Source: Candidatus Methanocorpusculum equi (GTDB lineage Archaea; Halobacteriota; Methanomicrobia; Methanomicrobiales; Methanocorpusculaceae). Taken from it: a DNA stretch of 7,050 nt. Shown here piece after piece: positions 1-5,479 of the stretch (position 1 is its first letter; each line of letters starts with the position of its first letter). A program made the position numbers and the translations under genes. The notes beneath the pieces were generated by a model. It did not search any database. It was not told the origin of the DNA and was given only the letters and a program-made list of their open reading frames with translations. Location of the stretch: positions 1 to 7,050 of the forward strand of contig JAGHSU010000166.1 of the NCBI GenBank assembly GCA_018065685.1, written 5' to 3'.

Positions 1-94
1 GAAAATCAAGGACCAATTTTTGGATAGTTCTTGAAACAAAACATAATTTCGGATTTGATTGGTCAAAAACTTGTGAACTAATTTCGGGATACTA
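1..94. other. AT-rich flank left of the truncated binding-protein gene
   Basis: No gene is visible here. The first 100 bases contain only 30 G+C, clearly poorer than the coding DNA to the right. The stretch carries short repeats: the 9-mer taatttcgg occurs at 44-52 and 79-87, gaccaat (11-17) is inverted as attggtc (58-64), and tagttc (25-30) is inverted as gaacta (75-80). Recognisable binding-protein sequence begins at about 95-104, so a junction probably lies near 90-100. The flank may be the end of an insertion element or a deletion scar, but no transposase and no clear terminal repeat can be seen within the window. Confidence 0.35.
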
Positions 95-832
95 CATTAT
101 AACAATTACACCTATAAACTCAAGTCAACGGATGAACATCTGGCACGCGGATTTGCTACCCTCTTTAGCGAAAAATACGAGGTAACAGCTAAGCTCGCAA
201 ATCAGATTCAGGATATCGCGGTGATATATGAGGCATCACTTAGCGAACTTACTCTCTTCTCCTCGTATCTTACGGAGGTGGAGGAGGCAAAAGAGGAATC
301 AGCTGCCATTGCCCGGATGAACATCTCAACATACCCGTTTACCAGTACTGAAGATGCATCGGCGTATATTATTGATAAAAAACCGGACTGCGTGATTTTG
401 TTTGTGAGCAGTCATGATGCCATTGAGGGGATGATGAGGAATACGGAAGATGTGGGGCTTCATCCGTACTGGATGGGAGAGGAGAATCTGCTGAGTAGTG
501 ATTTCTCCTCCCTTGAAGGCCGTGTTGACAACAAAATTATTGCGTTGACAAGTGTGGAAAGGGTAACAAATCCGTTCTTCTCATTTGATGCGGTTGAATC
601 GGGGGAAATATCGGCAGTTTCTGAAATACAGTACGGATATGATGCACTGATGGTTGTAAATAACGTCATTCAGTCAAATGGTTACTCAGTGGAAGCTATC
701 AAAAATGGGCTGGATAACCTCAGAATGGTAGGTCTTTCCGGCGTGATTTCATTTGATGAGACAAAAACACGTTATCCGAGTTATGATATTCTGGTCTGGA
801 GAGGCGGAGATACCGGATGGGAGATTATGTGA
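77..832 (+). pseudogene. 5'-truncated ABC transporter solute-binding protein (periplasmic-binding type I, branched-chain amino acid-like)
   Basis: The frame is open from a stop at 74-76 to the TGA at 830-832. The first possible start is a GTG at 221, with no Shine-Dalgarno motif before it. Protein-like sequence of the same family begins well upstream of that GTG: YTYKLKSTDEHLARGF is encoded at about 107-154, which fits the end of the N-lobe in type I binding proteins (Peripla_BP_6, LivJ/LivK-like). What follows fits the rest of the fold: an AVIYE strand, DCVILFVSSHDAIEGMM, then HPYWMGEENLL, then a C-terminal EIQYGYDALMVVNNVI helix and a GLSGVISFDETKTRYPSYDILVW close. A full protein of this family is about 350-420 residues and begins with a lipoprotein signal. 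Here the start, signal peptide and most of the N-lobe are missing, so it is almost certainly a non-functional remnant. No permease or ATPase gene follows. Family assignment rests on fold-level resemblance. Confidence 0.7.
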
Positions 833-840
833 TGTCTGAG

Positions 841-856
841 ATGGATTTCAATCCAT
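841..856. repeat. Short perfect inverted repeat after the binding-protein remnant
   Basis: The sequence atggat / ttca / atccat forms a perfect 6-bp stem with a 4-base loop, eight bases after the remnant's stop codon and about 64 bases before the methionine synthase start. No T-run follows, so it does not look like a terminator. It could be a small operator or chance. Confidence 0.3.
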
Positions 857-858
857 AA

Positions 859-905
859 CAGACTAATACAAATGTTATTATCCGATTGAAACCAGACTAT
901 GTTAT
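859..905 (+). promoter_or_regulatory. Imperfect direct repeat in the upstream region of the methionine synthase gene
   Basis: The 7-mer cagacta occurs at 859-865 and 893-899. Each copy is followed by gttat and then a tcc or ccc (gttat at 874-878 and 901-905), with a gap of eight bases in the first copy and one in the second. The pair fills the space where the promoter must lie. The AT-rich aatgttatta at 871-880 is the best TATA candidate, but it is weak. No Shine-Dalgarno motif precedes the ATG at 920. A regulator-binding role is inference only. Confidence 0.25.
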
Positions 906-919
906 CCCTATAGCCAATT

Positions 920-1804
920 ATGAACCTCCCTTGTCTTCTTCCCACAACCGTCACCGGTTCCTTTCCCTGTATCGGAACCGGGGGTCTCTTTGACCCGTAT
1001 AAAAAAGCTGTAATGTTTGCCGTCTCCGAGCAGCTGCGTGCCGGAGTTGATATCATATCGGACGGTCAGGTCAGAGCTGATATGGTAGAAGCGTTTGTCT
1101 CAAAGTTCCCGGGCATTTCCGGCAAAAGCATCGTTGGAAAAATCCGTCCTGCAGACAAACCAGTCTCTGTCTCAGATACAAAACATGCGCTTCGTAAGGC
1201 AAAGTATGTAAAAGGTATCTTAACCGGTCCCTGTACGCTGTCCTACGCTTTACAGCTTCAGACCCTGGTCTACCGCAATAAGGAAGAGGCAGCCCTGGAC
1301 CTCGCCTGCGCCCTTCATGAGGAAGCAAAGCATCTTGCACACATCGGATGTACCATCATTCAGATAGATGAACCGATTCTCTCCACAGGTGCAGTACCTG
1401 TCGATGTCGCAAAAAAATGCCTGTCAGTTATCTTCGACGGGATTACCACCCCGTCATGCATCCACACCTGCGGCGTACTAAAAGACATCGCTCCTGAGTG
1501 GACAAAACTTCCGGTCGATATCCTGGACTTTGAGTATGCGGTAAGTCCTGAAAATCTTGACACTCTTTCGAAATATGATTTAAAGGGGAAAAAAATCGGC
1601 TGCGGCTGTGTGAAAAGTTCGGACCAGAAGGTGGAGTCAGTCAAAGAAATTGAGAAACACATACTCTCCTGTGTTGATGTGTTCGGAAAAGAAAATATCT
1701 TAATTGACCCGGACTGCGGACTTCGGATGCACACGAAGGAAGGAGCATACCAGAAGCTCGCTAATATGTGTGAAGCGGTAAGAAACGTGCGGGCAGAGCT
1801 CTGA
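920..1804 (+). CDS. Core (folate-independent) methionine synthase, MesA type; methylcobalamin:homocysteine methyltransferase
   Basis: This 294-residue protein is equivalent to only the C-terminal catalytic barrel of cobalamin-independent methionine synthase MetE, which is more than twice as long in bacteria. It should transfer a methyl group from a methylated corrinoid, probably on a corrinoid protein, to homocysteine in the cytoplasm. The zinc ligands are all present: His182 and Cys184 (IHTCG), Glu205 (DFEYA) and Cys266 (DPDCG). Their spacing matches E. coli MetE His641, Cys643, Glu665 and Cys726 almost exactly. Other family marks are TVTGSFP (11-16), LTGP (101-104) and IQIDEP (147-152). The N-terminal folate-binding half is absent, which fits methanogens that use methanopterin and corrinoids instead of methylfolate. 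The ATG at 920 sits just before the conserved GSFP, so the start is well placed. Archives often call this gene metE; the MesA subfamily name is my inference from methanogen context and length. Confidence 0.93.
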   Translation: MNLPCLLPTTVTGSFPCIGTGGLFDPYKKAVMFAVSEQLRAGVDIISDGQVRADMVEAFVSKFPGISGKSIVGKIRPADKPVSVSDTKHALRKAKYVKGILTGPCTLSYALQLQTLVYRNKEEAALDLACALHEEAKHLAHIGCTIIQIDEPILSTGAVPVDVAKKCLSVIFDGITTPSCIHTCGVLKDIAPEWTKLPVDILDFEYAVSPENLDTLSKYDLKGKKIGCGCVKSSDQKVESVKEIEKHILSCVDVFGKENILIDPDCGLRMHTKEGAYQKLANMCEAVRNVRAEL

Positions 1805-1817
1805 TGCAGGAGCTCTG
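1794..1817. terminator. Hairpin shared by the convergent 3' ends of the methionine synthase and patatin genes
   Basis: The arms cagagctc (1794-1801) and gagctctg (1810-1817) pair perfectly over eight bases around an eight-base loop. The stem spans the methionine synthase stop codon and ends five bases before the patatin stop codon. It also contains the 9-mer gagctctga twice (1796-1804 and 1810-1818). No T-run follows on either strand, so if it acts in termination it is not a standard archaeal oligo-T terminator. Confidence 0.35.
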
Positions 1818-1821
1818 ACGT

Positions 1822-2675
1822 TCACGCTTTCAGATAGGCAAGCAGTTCATCCATCCGCTCCGCAGTATCCTCGTATCCGAGACGGTACAAAAGCTCCAGT
1901 TTGGATTTATCCTTTGTCATAACTCCGACAGGAAGTGCTTTTTTCGGGCGGATGACAAAGATTTTTCCCGCCTCCTCTTCGGCTCTGATAAAGTCAAGAA
2001 TGCGGTTATATCCTTTTGCGCGGCGGATTGCGGCAGCAACAAACTTCGGATAGTAAAAATACCGCAGAGTAACAAACGGGACTGAAAGTTCAAACCCCTT
2101 CCGGTAATCTGCAGGCCGTGTTAAGACGAGGACATTTTTTGTATTTCCGTCGGCAATCGCCTGCTTAACCGGGATGGAATCTGCGACACATCCGTCGAGG
2201 TACTTTTTCCGTTATGCTGGACAATCTTTGCAAGAAGCGGCATGGAACTTGAGGCATTCACCTCGGGAAACCGGTTTTTCGGAGAGTCAGGGGAAAGCTG
2301 CAGATATTCTGCCTTTCCCGTTTTCACATTGGTTGCAACCGCAAAAAATTTCCCGCGGTATGCAGCAAAGGTCTTGAAATCAAACGGGTCAAGCTCAAAA
2401 TGCAGACGGCGGAACAGCATGTCCTCGCCAAAAAGATTCCCGGTTGTTATCAGACTGTAGAGACTGCAGTAGTTTTTATCGTGAAGATAGTCGGTACTGA
2501 TACGGTATGCACGGCCGCGCTGTTTTGAAACAAAACTTGCTGCATGACATGCTCCGGAAGATACTCCGTATATCGAGGAAAACTCAATGTCATTGTCCAG
2601 AAATGCATCAATAACACCTGTGGAGTAACCCCCGCGCATCCCTCCTCCTTCGAATACTGCTGCCGCCTGATACAT
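1822..2675 (-). pseudogene. Patatin-like phospholipase family protein, split by a one-base frameshift
   Basis: Read from the ATG at 2675, the protein shows the patatin oxyanion-hole motif EGGGMRGG (residues 9-16) and the nucleophile elbow GVSSG (37-41, Ser39). The frame then stops at 2121-2123 after 184 codons. At HNGK (154-157) the sequence has five A (T at 2204-2208 on the plus strand). One more A would restore a continuous frame through KYLDGCVADSIPVKQAIADG, which holds the catalytic Asp (about residue 161, DG motif), and on to TGA at 1822-1824. The repaired protein is 284 residues, a normal length for YjjU-like bacterial and archaeal patatin proteins (serine acyl hydrolases with a Ser-Asp dyad). 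The second half has good coding character to the very end, so the lesion is recent, a sequencing error, or bypassed by slippage on the A-run. As written, the short product lacks its catalytic Asp. Substrate is unknown. It appears to be transcribed alone. Confidence 0.85.
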
Positions 2676-2698
2676 GATTATTTCTCTGTTCCTGCTTC

Positions 2699-2706
2699 TT
2701 AAATAT
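2699..2706 (-). promoter_or_regulatory. TATA box of the patatin-like gene
   Basis: On the minus strand the element reads atatttaa, preceded by a purine-rich caaagg that could serve as the BRE. Its centre lies about 27 bases before the ATG at 2675, the distance expected for a leaderless archaeal transcript. No Shine-Dalgarno motif is seen. Confidence 0.55.
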
Positions 2707-2728
2707 CCTTTGTATCGGGGCCGGTTTC

Positions 2729-2739
2729 AAAAATATAAT
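2729..2739 (+). promoter_or_regulatory. TATA box of the acidic hypothetical gene
   Basis: The element aaaatataat lies in a divergent 92-base spacer. Its centre is about 33 bases before the ATG at 2768, giving a leader of roughly eight bases. An in-frame TTG at 2762 would shift the start by only two codons; the ATG is preferred. Confidence 0.5.
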
Positions 2740-2767
2740 CCATAGATAAAACAAACATATTTTGCAT

Positions 2768-3700
2768 ATGGTACTTGAAGAAAAGTTATCCTTTGATACA
2801 CGCGAAGATGCAAATCTCTTTCAGAAATTTCTGCGTGAGAAAGGCTGCAGTTCACGCATCGCCGTTGAACATACTTTCTCCGGTGAACCGTTCTTCGAAG
2901 GTTCTGTCGCTGATTTTATGACTCTGATTGCCCTTCTGGAGAAAAAAGATGCTGAGGAAGGGGAAGCTGATGAGGAGCTGTCCTTTACAAAGAAGGACTT
3001 GGAAAACAGAAGAGATACCTTAAATGAGTTCTTTGCTTCGCATAAACCGGGAGATATTCTGGAAGACTCAACACCGACACAGATGATGGCGCGCGTTCAG
3101 TCCATCGGTGCGGAAAGTGATGAAGCGTTCAGAAAAGAGGCCGCGGATAAATTTGTTGCCTCCCTGATGATTTTAGGAGCACTTGAAGACAATAACCTCC
3201 TGGAAGAGACAGAAGACGGAAATAGTTACACACTGACTGGGACCGCAAAGGCCGAGGATCTCCGTGTTATGTATCCGTACACCGATTTTCCGAAAATTTC
3301 CGCCGAAGAGCTGAAGGAATGCTGTATTTCGAGCCATATTAATGTGGTTTCGTACGAAAAACACGTTGTTACAGCAGGGGCAGAGATTATTTTCGTTGAT
3401 ACAGATGAACTGACAGACTATCTCGACAATGCAGATGCTGATGAGGATGATTCCGCGCGCTTCATTGACAACGTATTCTTCAAGCAGGCATTTATTGCCA
3501 AAGTTCACGACCTGATTGCAAACGGCGCATCATCCGAGGCAGAACTTGTAAAATCCCTTGAAAATCCGGCATTTCCGCTCGAAGGAACGGACGATGTCAT
3601 CTCCTTTGATGTCTCTTCGGAGTATCTGGCAGGTGTTCTGTCAGACCTGCGGAAACTTGAGGTCATCAGCGGAAAAGATGGTAAGATTAAAAACCTCTGA
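2768..3700 (+). CDS. Hypothetical acidic protein, possible tandem winged-helix-like segments
   Basis: I do not recognise this 310-residue protein. It is soluble and strongly acidic, with no signal peptide and no membrane segment. The most acidic runs are residues 60-71 and 216-228 (NADADEDDSA region). Two stretches look alike in general pattern. Residues about 126-160 have helices followed by a hairpin-like end (LMILGALEDNNLLEETEDGNSYTLTG), and residues about 235-309 end in YLAGVLSDLRKLEVISGKDGKIK. Both resemble the recognition helix and wing of winged-helix domains, but this is inference from pattern only. A short beta-rich part with HVVTAGAEIIFVDTDELTDYL lies between them. The ATG at 2768 is chosen over the TTG at 2762. 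The gene is monocistronic, divergent from the patatin gene and convergent with the transporter gene, so neighbours give no clue to function. Coding character is good throughout. Confidence 0.8.
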   Translation: MVLEEKLSFDTREDANLFQKFLREKGCSSRIAVEHTFSGEPFFEGSVADFMTLIALLEKKDAEEGEADEELSFTKKDLENRRDTLNEFFASHKPGDILEDSTPTQMMARVQSIGAESDEAFRKEAADKFVASLMILGALEDNNLLEETEDGNSYTLTGTAKAEDLRVMYPYTDFPKISAEELKECCISSHINVVSYEKHVVTAGAEIIFVDTDELTDYLDNADADEDDSARFIDNVFFKQAFIAKVHDLIANGASSEAELVKSLENPAFPLEGTDDVISFDVSSEYLAGVLSDLRKLEVISGKDGKIKNL

Positions 3701-3719
3701 AAGCATAATATAATAATTA

Positions 3720-3767
3720 GGTGGGGGATGTGGAGTACAAAGCAGTGTGGATATTGCTGCCCTCACC
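3720..3767 (+). ncRNA. Candidate structured RNA element (3'UTR stem or small RNA)
   Basis: The arms ggtggggg (3720-3727) and ccctcacc (3760-3767) can pair over eight bases with a single G-U. A weaker inner hairpin is possible around cag (3743-3745) and ctg (3757-3759). The G/C-rich block stands between AT-rich flanks, with T-runs downstream at 3781-3785 and 3795-3800. A TATA-like aatataataa lies at 3708-3717, but at the usual distance it would start transcription near 3735, after the left arm. The stem is therefore more likely part of the upstream gene's 3'UTR than a separate small RNA. It belongs to no RNA family I know. Confidence 0.25.
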
Positions 3768-3802
3768 GCACAATTAATCGTTTTTCAGAGTGCCTTTTTT
3801 AA
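3728..3802 (+). CDS. Possible 24-residue Cys-rich microprotein
   Basis: An ATG is preceded by AGGTG (3719-3723), a fair match to the archaeal Shine-Dalgarno sequence at four bases' spacing. The reading frame has 24 codons and ends in TAA. The product contains CGYCCPH (residues 7-13) and a later Cys22, so four Cys and one His could bind a metal as in small zinc knuckles. It would be translated from read-through of the upstream gene. The start region lies inside the predicted stem, which could hide it. An ORF this short can arise by chance, and no homologue is known to me. Confidence 0.2.
   Translation: MWSTKQCGYCCPHRTINRFSECLF
3781..3800 (+). terminator. Oligo-T terminator region after the acidic protein gene
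   Basis: Runs of five T (3781-3785) and six T (3795-3800) lie 80-100 bases after the stop of the upstream gene and before the convergent transporter gene. Archaeal RNA polymerase commonly stops at such runs without a hairpin. For the opposite strand, an A5 run at 3850-3854 (T5 in the transporter's RNA) plays the same part, 14 bases after that gene's stop. The 8-base palindrome gtgcgcac lies between, at 3834-3841. Confidence 0.45.
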
Positions 3803-3867
3803 TTATTTTATCAAATCACTCTATTAAAACCCGGTGCGCACACGAAATCAAAAAGTTTGTATTTTGC

Positions 3868-5235
3868 CTATTCCGCCCCGCGCTCTCTTCTGTTTACAGC
3901 AGACAGAGTAAGGGATAAGATAAATCCGCAAAGCATGCAGACTGCAGTAAGTCCTGCTGCGGCAGTAAATGCGAGTTCCCCCGATGCGGTTTCGAAAACG
4001 GCATAGACTCCGGTAAATACGGAGGAGCCAATGCACCCTGCAATCTGGAATCCTGTGCTGAGGAGAACAACCCCGTGGGGATTTTCTTCGCCGGAGAGTC
4101 TGGAGAGGATAAAACTCTGTGCCGGACCAAGTATTATTGATGAGCCGCAGATGACCGGGATGTAGAGCAGTGCGAAGAGAATAATGTTTCCCGTGTTTAT
4201 GAATGCCGCAAGAAGTACAGAAAACACCCCCATCAGGATAAACCCGGCGGGAACAATCACTTTCGGGCCGTGTTTGTCGCAGAAACGCCCGGCAGCAGGT
4301 GCGAGTGCCGATGATAGAAGAATCGCCGGGAATATGGTAAGAGAAGCTATAATCGGCTCAACTCCGAGGGATGTCTGCAGATAATACGGGAGAAGGATAT
4401 TCATCGCAAACATGGCAATAATTGCCAGCATGTTGATGATGAGACCGATTGTAAAGACAGGGTATTTAAACGGCTGCAGACTGATAAGCGGCGCGGGTCT
4501 TTTCTGGCGGGCGGCAAAGATGAATAAGAGGACAAGGCCGATGACAAATGAGAGGACGGCAAAGAGGAGGTTTCCGGTGAATGCGACAGATATGCTGTAC
4601 ATCACACCGATTAATCCAAGTCCTATCAGGGCATATGAAAGAACGTCGAACTTCCGGCGGTTAAGCTCTGCGATGTTTTTCAGCAGGCACATTCCGCATA
4701 TGAGGCATATCAGGGAAAATACTGCATAGACCCAGAAAAGCGTTCTCCAGTCAGCACACGAAAGAAGGCCGCCTGCGACCAGGATGGAGGCGGAAGGGCC
4801 TATTGTTGTCATTGCAATGACAATTCCGATGTATTTTCCCAGTTTCTGCCGGGGAGCGCATGCAACATTGATGTTCATGCCAAGAGGAATCAGGATGCCT
4901 GTTCCTATCGACTGAATGATTCTTCCGATAAGGAGCATCGGGAAATTTACGGAAAGAGCACAGACAACACTTCCTGCAATAAGAAGGATGAGTGATGCGA
5001 AGAAGAGATGACGTGTTTTAATGCTGCGGTAAAGATATGCGGATATCGGGACCACAACTGCGGCCCCGAGCATATACGCGGTTGTAAGCCATTTTACTGT
5101 TATCAGGTCTATGGAAAAAGTCTCTGCTATCGGTGTGAATGCTACGTTTAAGTAGGTTTCATTGAAGGTTGCGATGAATGCGGCAAATGCGGCGATGAAG
5201 AGGACGACCTTCGGGTTGATTGTTACGTTGTTCAT
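3868..5235 (-). CDS. MFS transporter, DHA2 (EmrB/QacA-like) family, 14 membrane segments
   Basis: The 455-residue product is an integral membrane protein with about 14 hydrophobic segments (near residues 10-28, 45-65, 77-95, 98-120, 136-157, 165-183, 200-218, 223-241, 260-284, 297-313, 327-345, 350-370, 389-413 and 422-446). That count is typical of the DHA2 proton-antiport drug exporters. Family marks are ETYLNVAFTPIAETF followed by VKWLTTAYML after segment 1, the RIIQSIGTG run in segment 4, and an antiporter motif C variant, IGPSASILVAGG (145-156), followed by WRTLFWVYAV. The loop between segments 2 and 3 lacks the usual acidic residue of motif A. Substrate cannot be told. An ATG at 5277 would add 14 residues. 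The ATG at 5235 is preferred because TATAAAT lies 28 bases before it and the product starts just before segment 1. The nitroreductase-family gene is divergent from it. Confidence 0.9.
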   Translation of the reverse strand: MNNVTINPKVVLFIAAFAAFIATFNETYLNVAFTPIAETFSIDLITVKWLTTAYMLGAAVVVPISAYLYRSIKTRHLFFASLILLIAGSVVCALSVNFPMLLIGRIIQSIGTGILIPLGMNINVACAPRQKLGKYIGIVIAMTTIGPSASILVAGGLLSCADWRTLFWVYAVFSLICLICGMCLLKNIAELNRRKFDVLSYALIGLGLIGVMYSISVAFTGNLLFAVLSFVIGLVLLFIFAARQKRPAPLISLQPFKYPVFTIGLIINMLAIIAMFAMNILLPYYLQTSLGVEPIIASLTIFPAILLSSALAPAAGRFCDKHGPKVIVPAGFILMGVFSVLLAAFINTGNIILFALLYIPVICGSSIILGPAQSFILSRLSGEENPHGVVLLSTGFQIAGCIGSSVFTGVYAVFETASGELAFTAAAGLTAVCMLCGFILSLTLSAVNRRERGAE

Positions 5236-5259
5236 TGTTTCAGCGGAAGGTAGATACGG

Positions 5260-5266
5260 ATTTATA
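5260..5266 (-). promoter_or_regulatory. TATA box favouring the shorter transporter start
   Basis: The minus strand reads tataaat, centred 28 bases before the ATG at 5235, which fits a leaderless mRNA. A weaker ataataaa at about 5299-5306 stands 26 bases before the alternative ATG at 5277, so the longer start is not excluded. Confidence 0.45.
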
Positions 5267-5320
5267 CAGGATATCATAAATCCAAACCGGTAATCCCTTT
5301 ATTATCTTATTAAACGAGAG

Positions 5321-5329
5321 ATAATATAG
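5321..5329 (+). promoter_or_regulatory. TATA-like element in the divergent spacer
   Basis: The sequence ataatatag is a good archaeal TATA match. Its centre is 29 bases before an ATG at 5354, so it could start a transcript there that reads through the overlapping inverted repeats into the nitroreductase-family gene. It is followed by a T6 run at 5330-5335. Confidence 0.3.
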
Positions 5330-5353
5330 TTTTTTCTTAAGCAGGGGTTTGTT

Positions 5354-5401
5354 ATGTGTAAAATATGCAGGGAACGCATATTTCCCTCATTCATGCATTG
5401 A
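5354..5401 (+). CDS. Possible 15-residue leader peptide with a CxxC motif
   Basis: ATG at 5354 opens a 15-codon frame starting MCKICRERIF and ending in TGA at 5399-5401. It sits 29 bases after a TATA-like element and covers the overlapping inverted repeats. If translated it might be a leader peptide whose ribosome affects RNA folding upstream of the nitroreductase-family gene. It is so short that chance is the most likely explanation. No homologue is known to me. Confidence 0.12.
   Translation: MCKICRERIFPSFMH
5361..5387. promoter_or_regulatory. Two overlapping, mutually exclusive inverted repeats between the exporter and nitroreductase genes
   Basis: First dyad: aaatatgc (5361-5368) and gcatattt (5376-5383), perfect over eight bases with a seven-base centre. 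Second dyad: agggaa (5369-5374) and ttccct (5382-5387), perfect over six bases, also with a seven-base centre. The loop of the first is the left arm of the second, so only one can form in RNA. As DNA, the first dyad has the shape of an operator for a dimeric helix-turn-helix regulator. It lies about 126 bases from the exporter start and 93 bases from the nitroreductase start. Confidence 0.4.
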
Positions 5402-5452
5402 TACAAAGACCGGACCAGCTGTACTCACATCTGTATCCAAAAGGAAAGCCTC

Positions 5453-5460
5453 TTATTTTA
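5453..5460 (+). promoter_or_regulatory. Probable TATA box of the nitroreductase-family gene
   Basis: The sequence ttatttta is centred about 24 bases before the ATG at 5480, with a purine-rich aaaggaaag just upstream as a possible BRE. No Shine-Dalgarno motif is present, so the mRNA is probably leaderless or nearly so. Confidence 0.45.
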
Positions 5461-5479
5461 TCATAACCAAGTAAATATT

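Noticed and set aside
46..90. CRISPR-like repetition (taatttcgg twice)
   Set aside because: Only two 9-base copies with no constant spacer length; far too little for an array.
1360..1734. Open frame on the minus strand inside the methionine synthase gene
   Set aside because: It lies wholly inside a strongly supported gene and its product resembles no protein.
2204..2208. Two separate genes in place of one frameshifted patatin gene
   Set aside because: The downstream frame has no good start and begins with the middle of the patatin domain (YLDG...). Lengths add up exactly to 284 codons plus one missing base.
3720..3802. tRNA or known riboswitch in the gap
   Set aside because: No T-arm GTTCRA sequence, no anticodon arm geometry and no recognisable riboswitch core; only one simple stem.
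5275..5277. ATG at 5277 as the transporter start
   Set aside because: It adds a 14-residue tail before the first membrane segment and places a good TATAAAT inside the coding region. It is kept only as an alternative.
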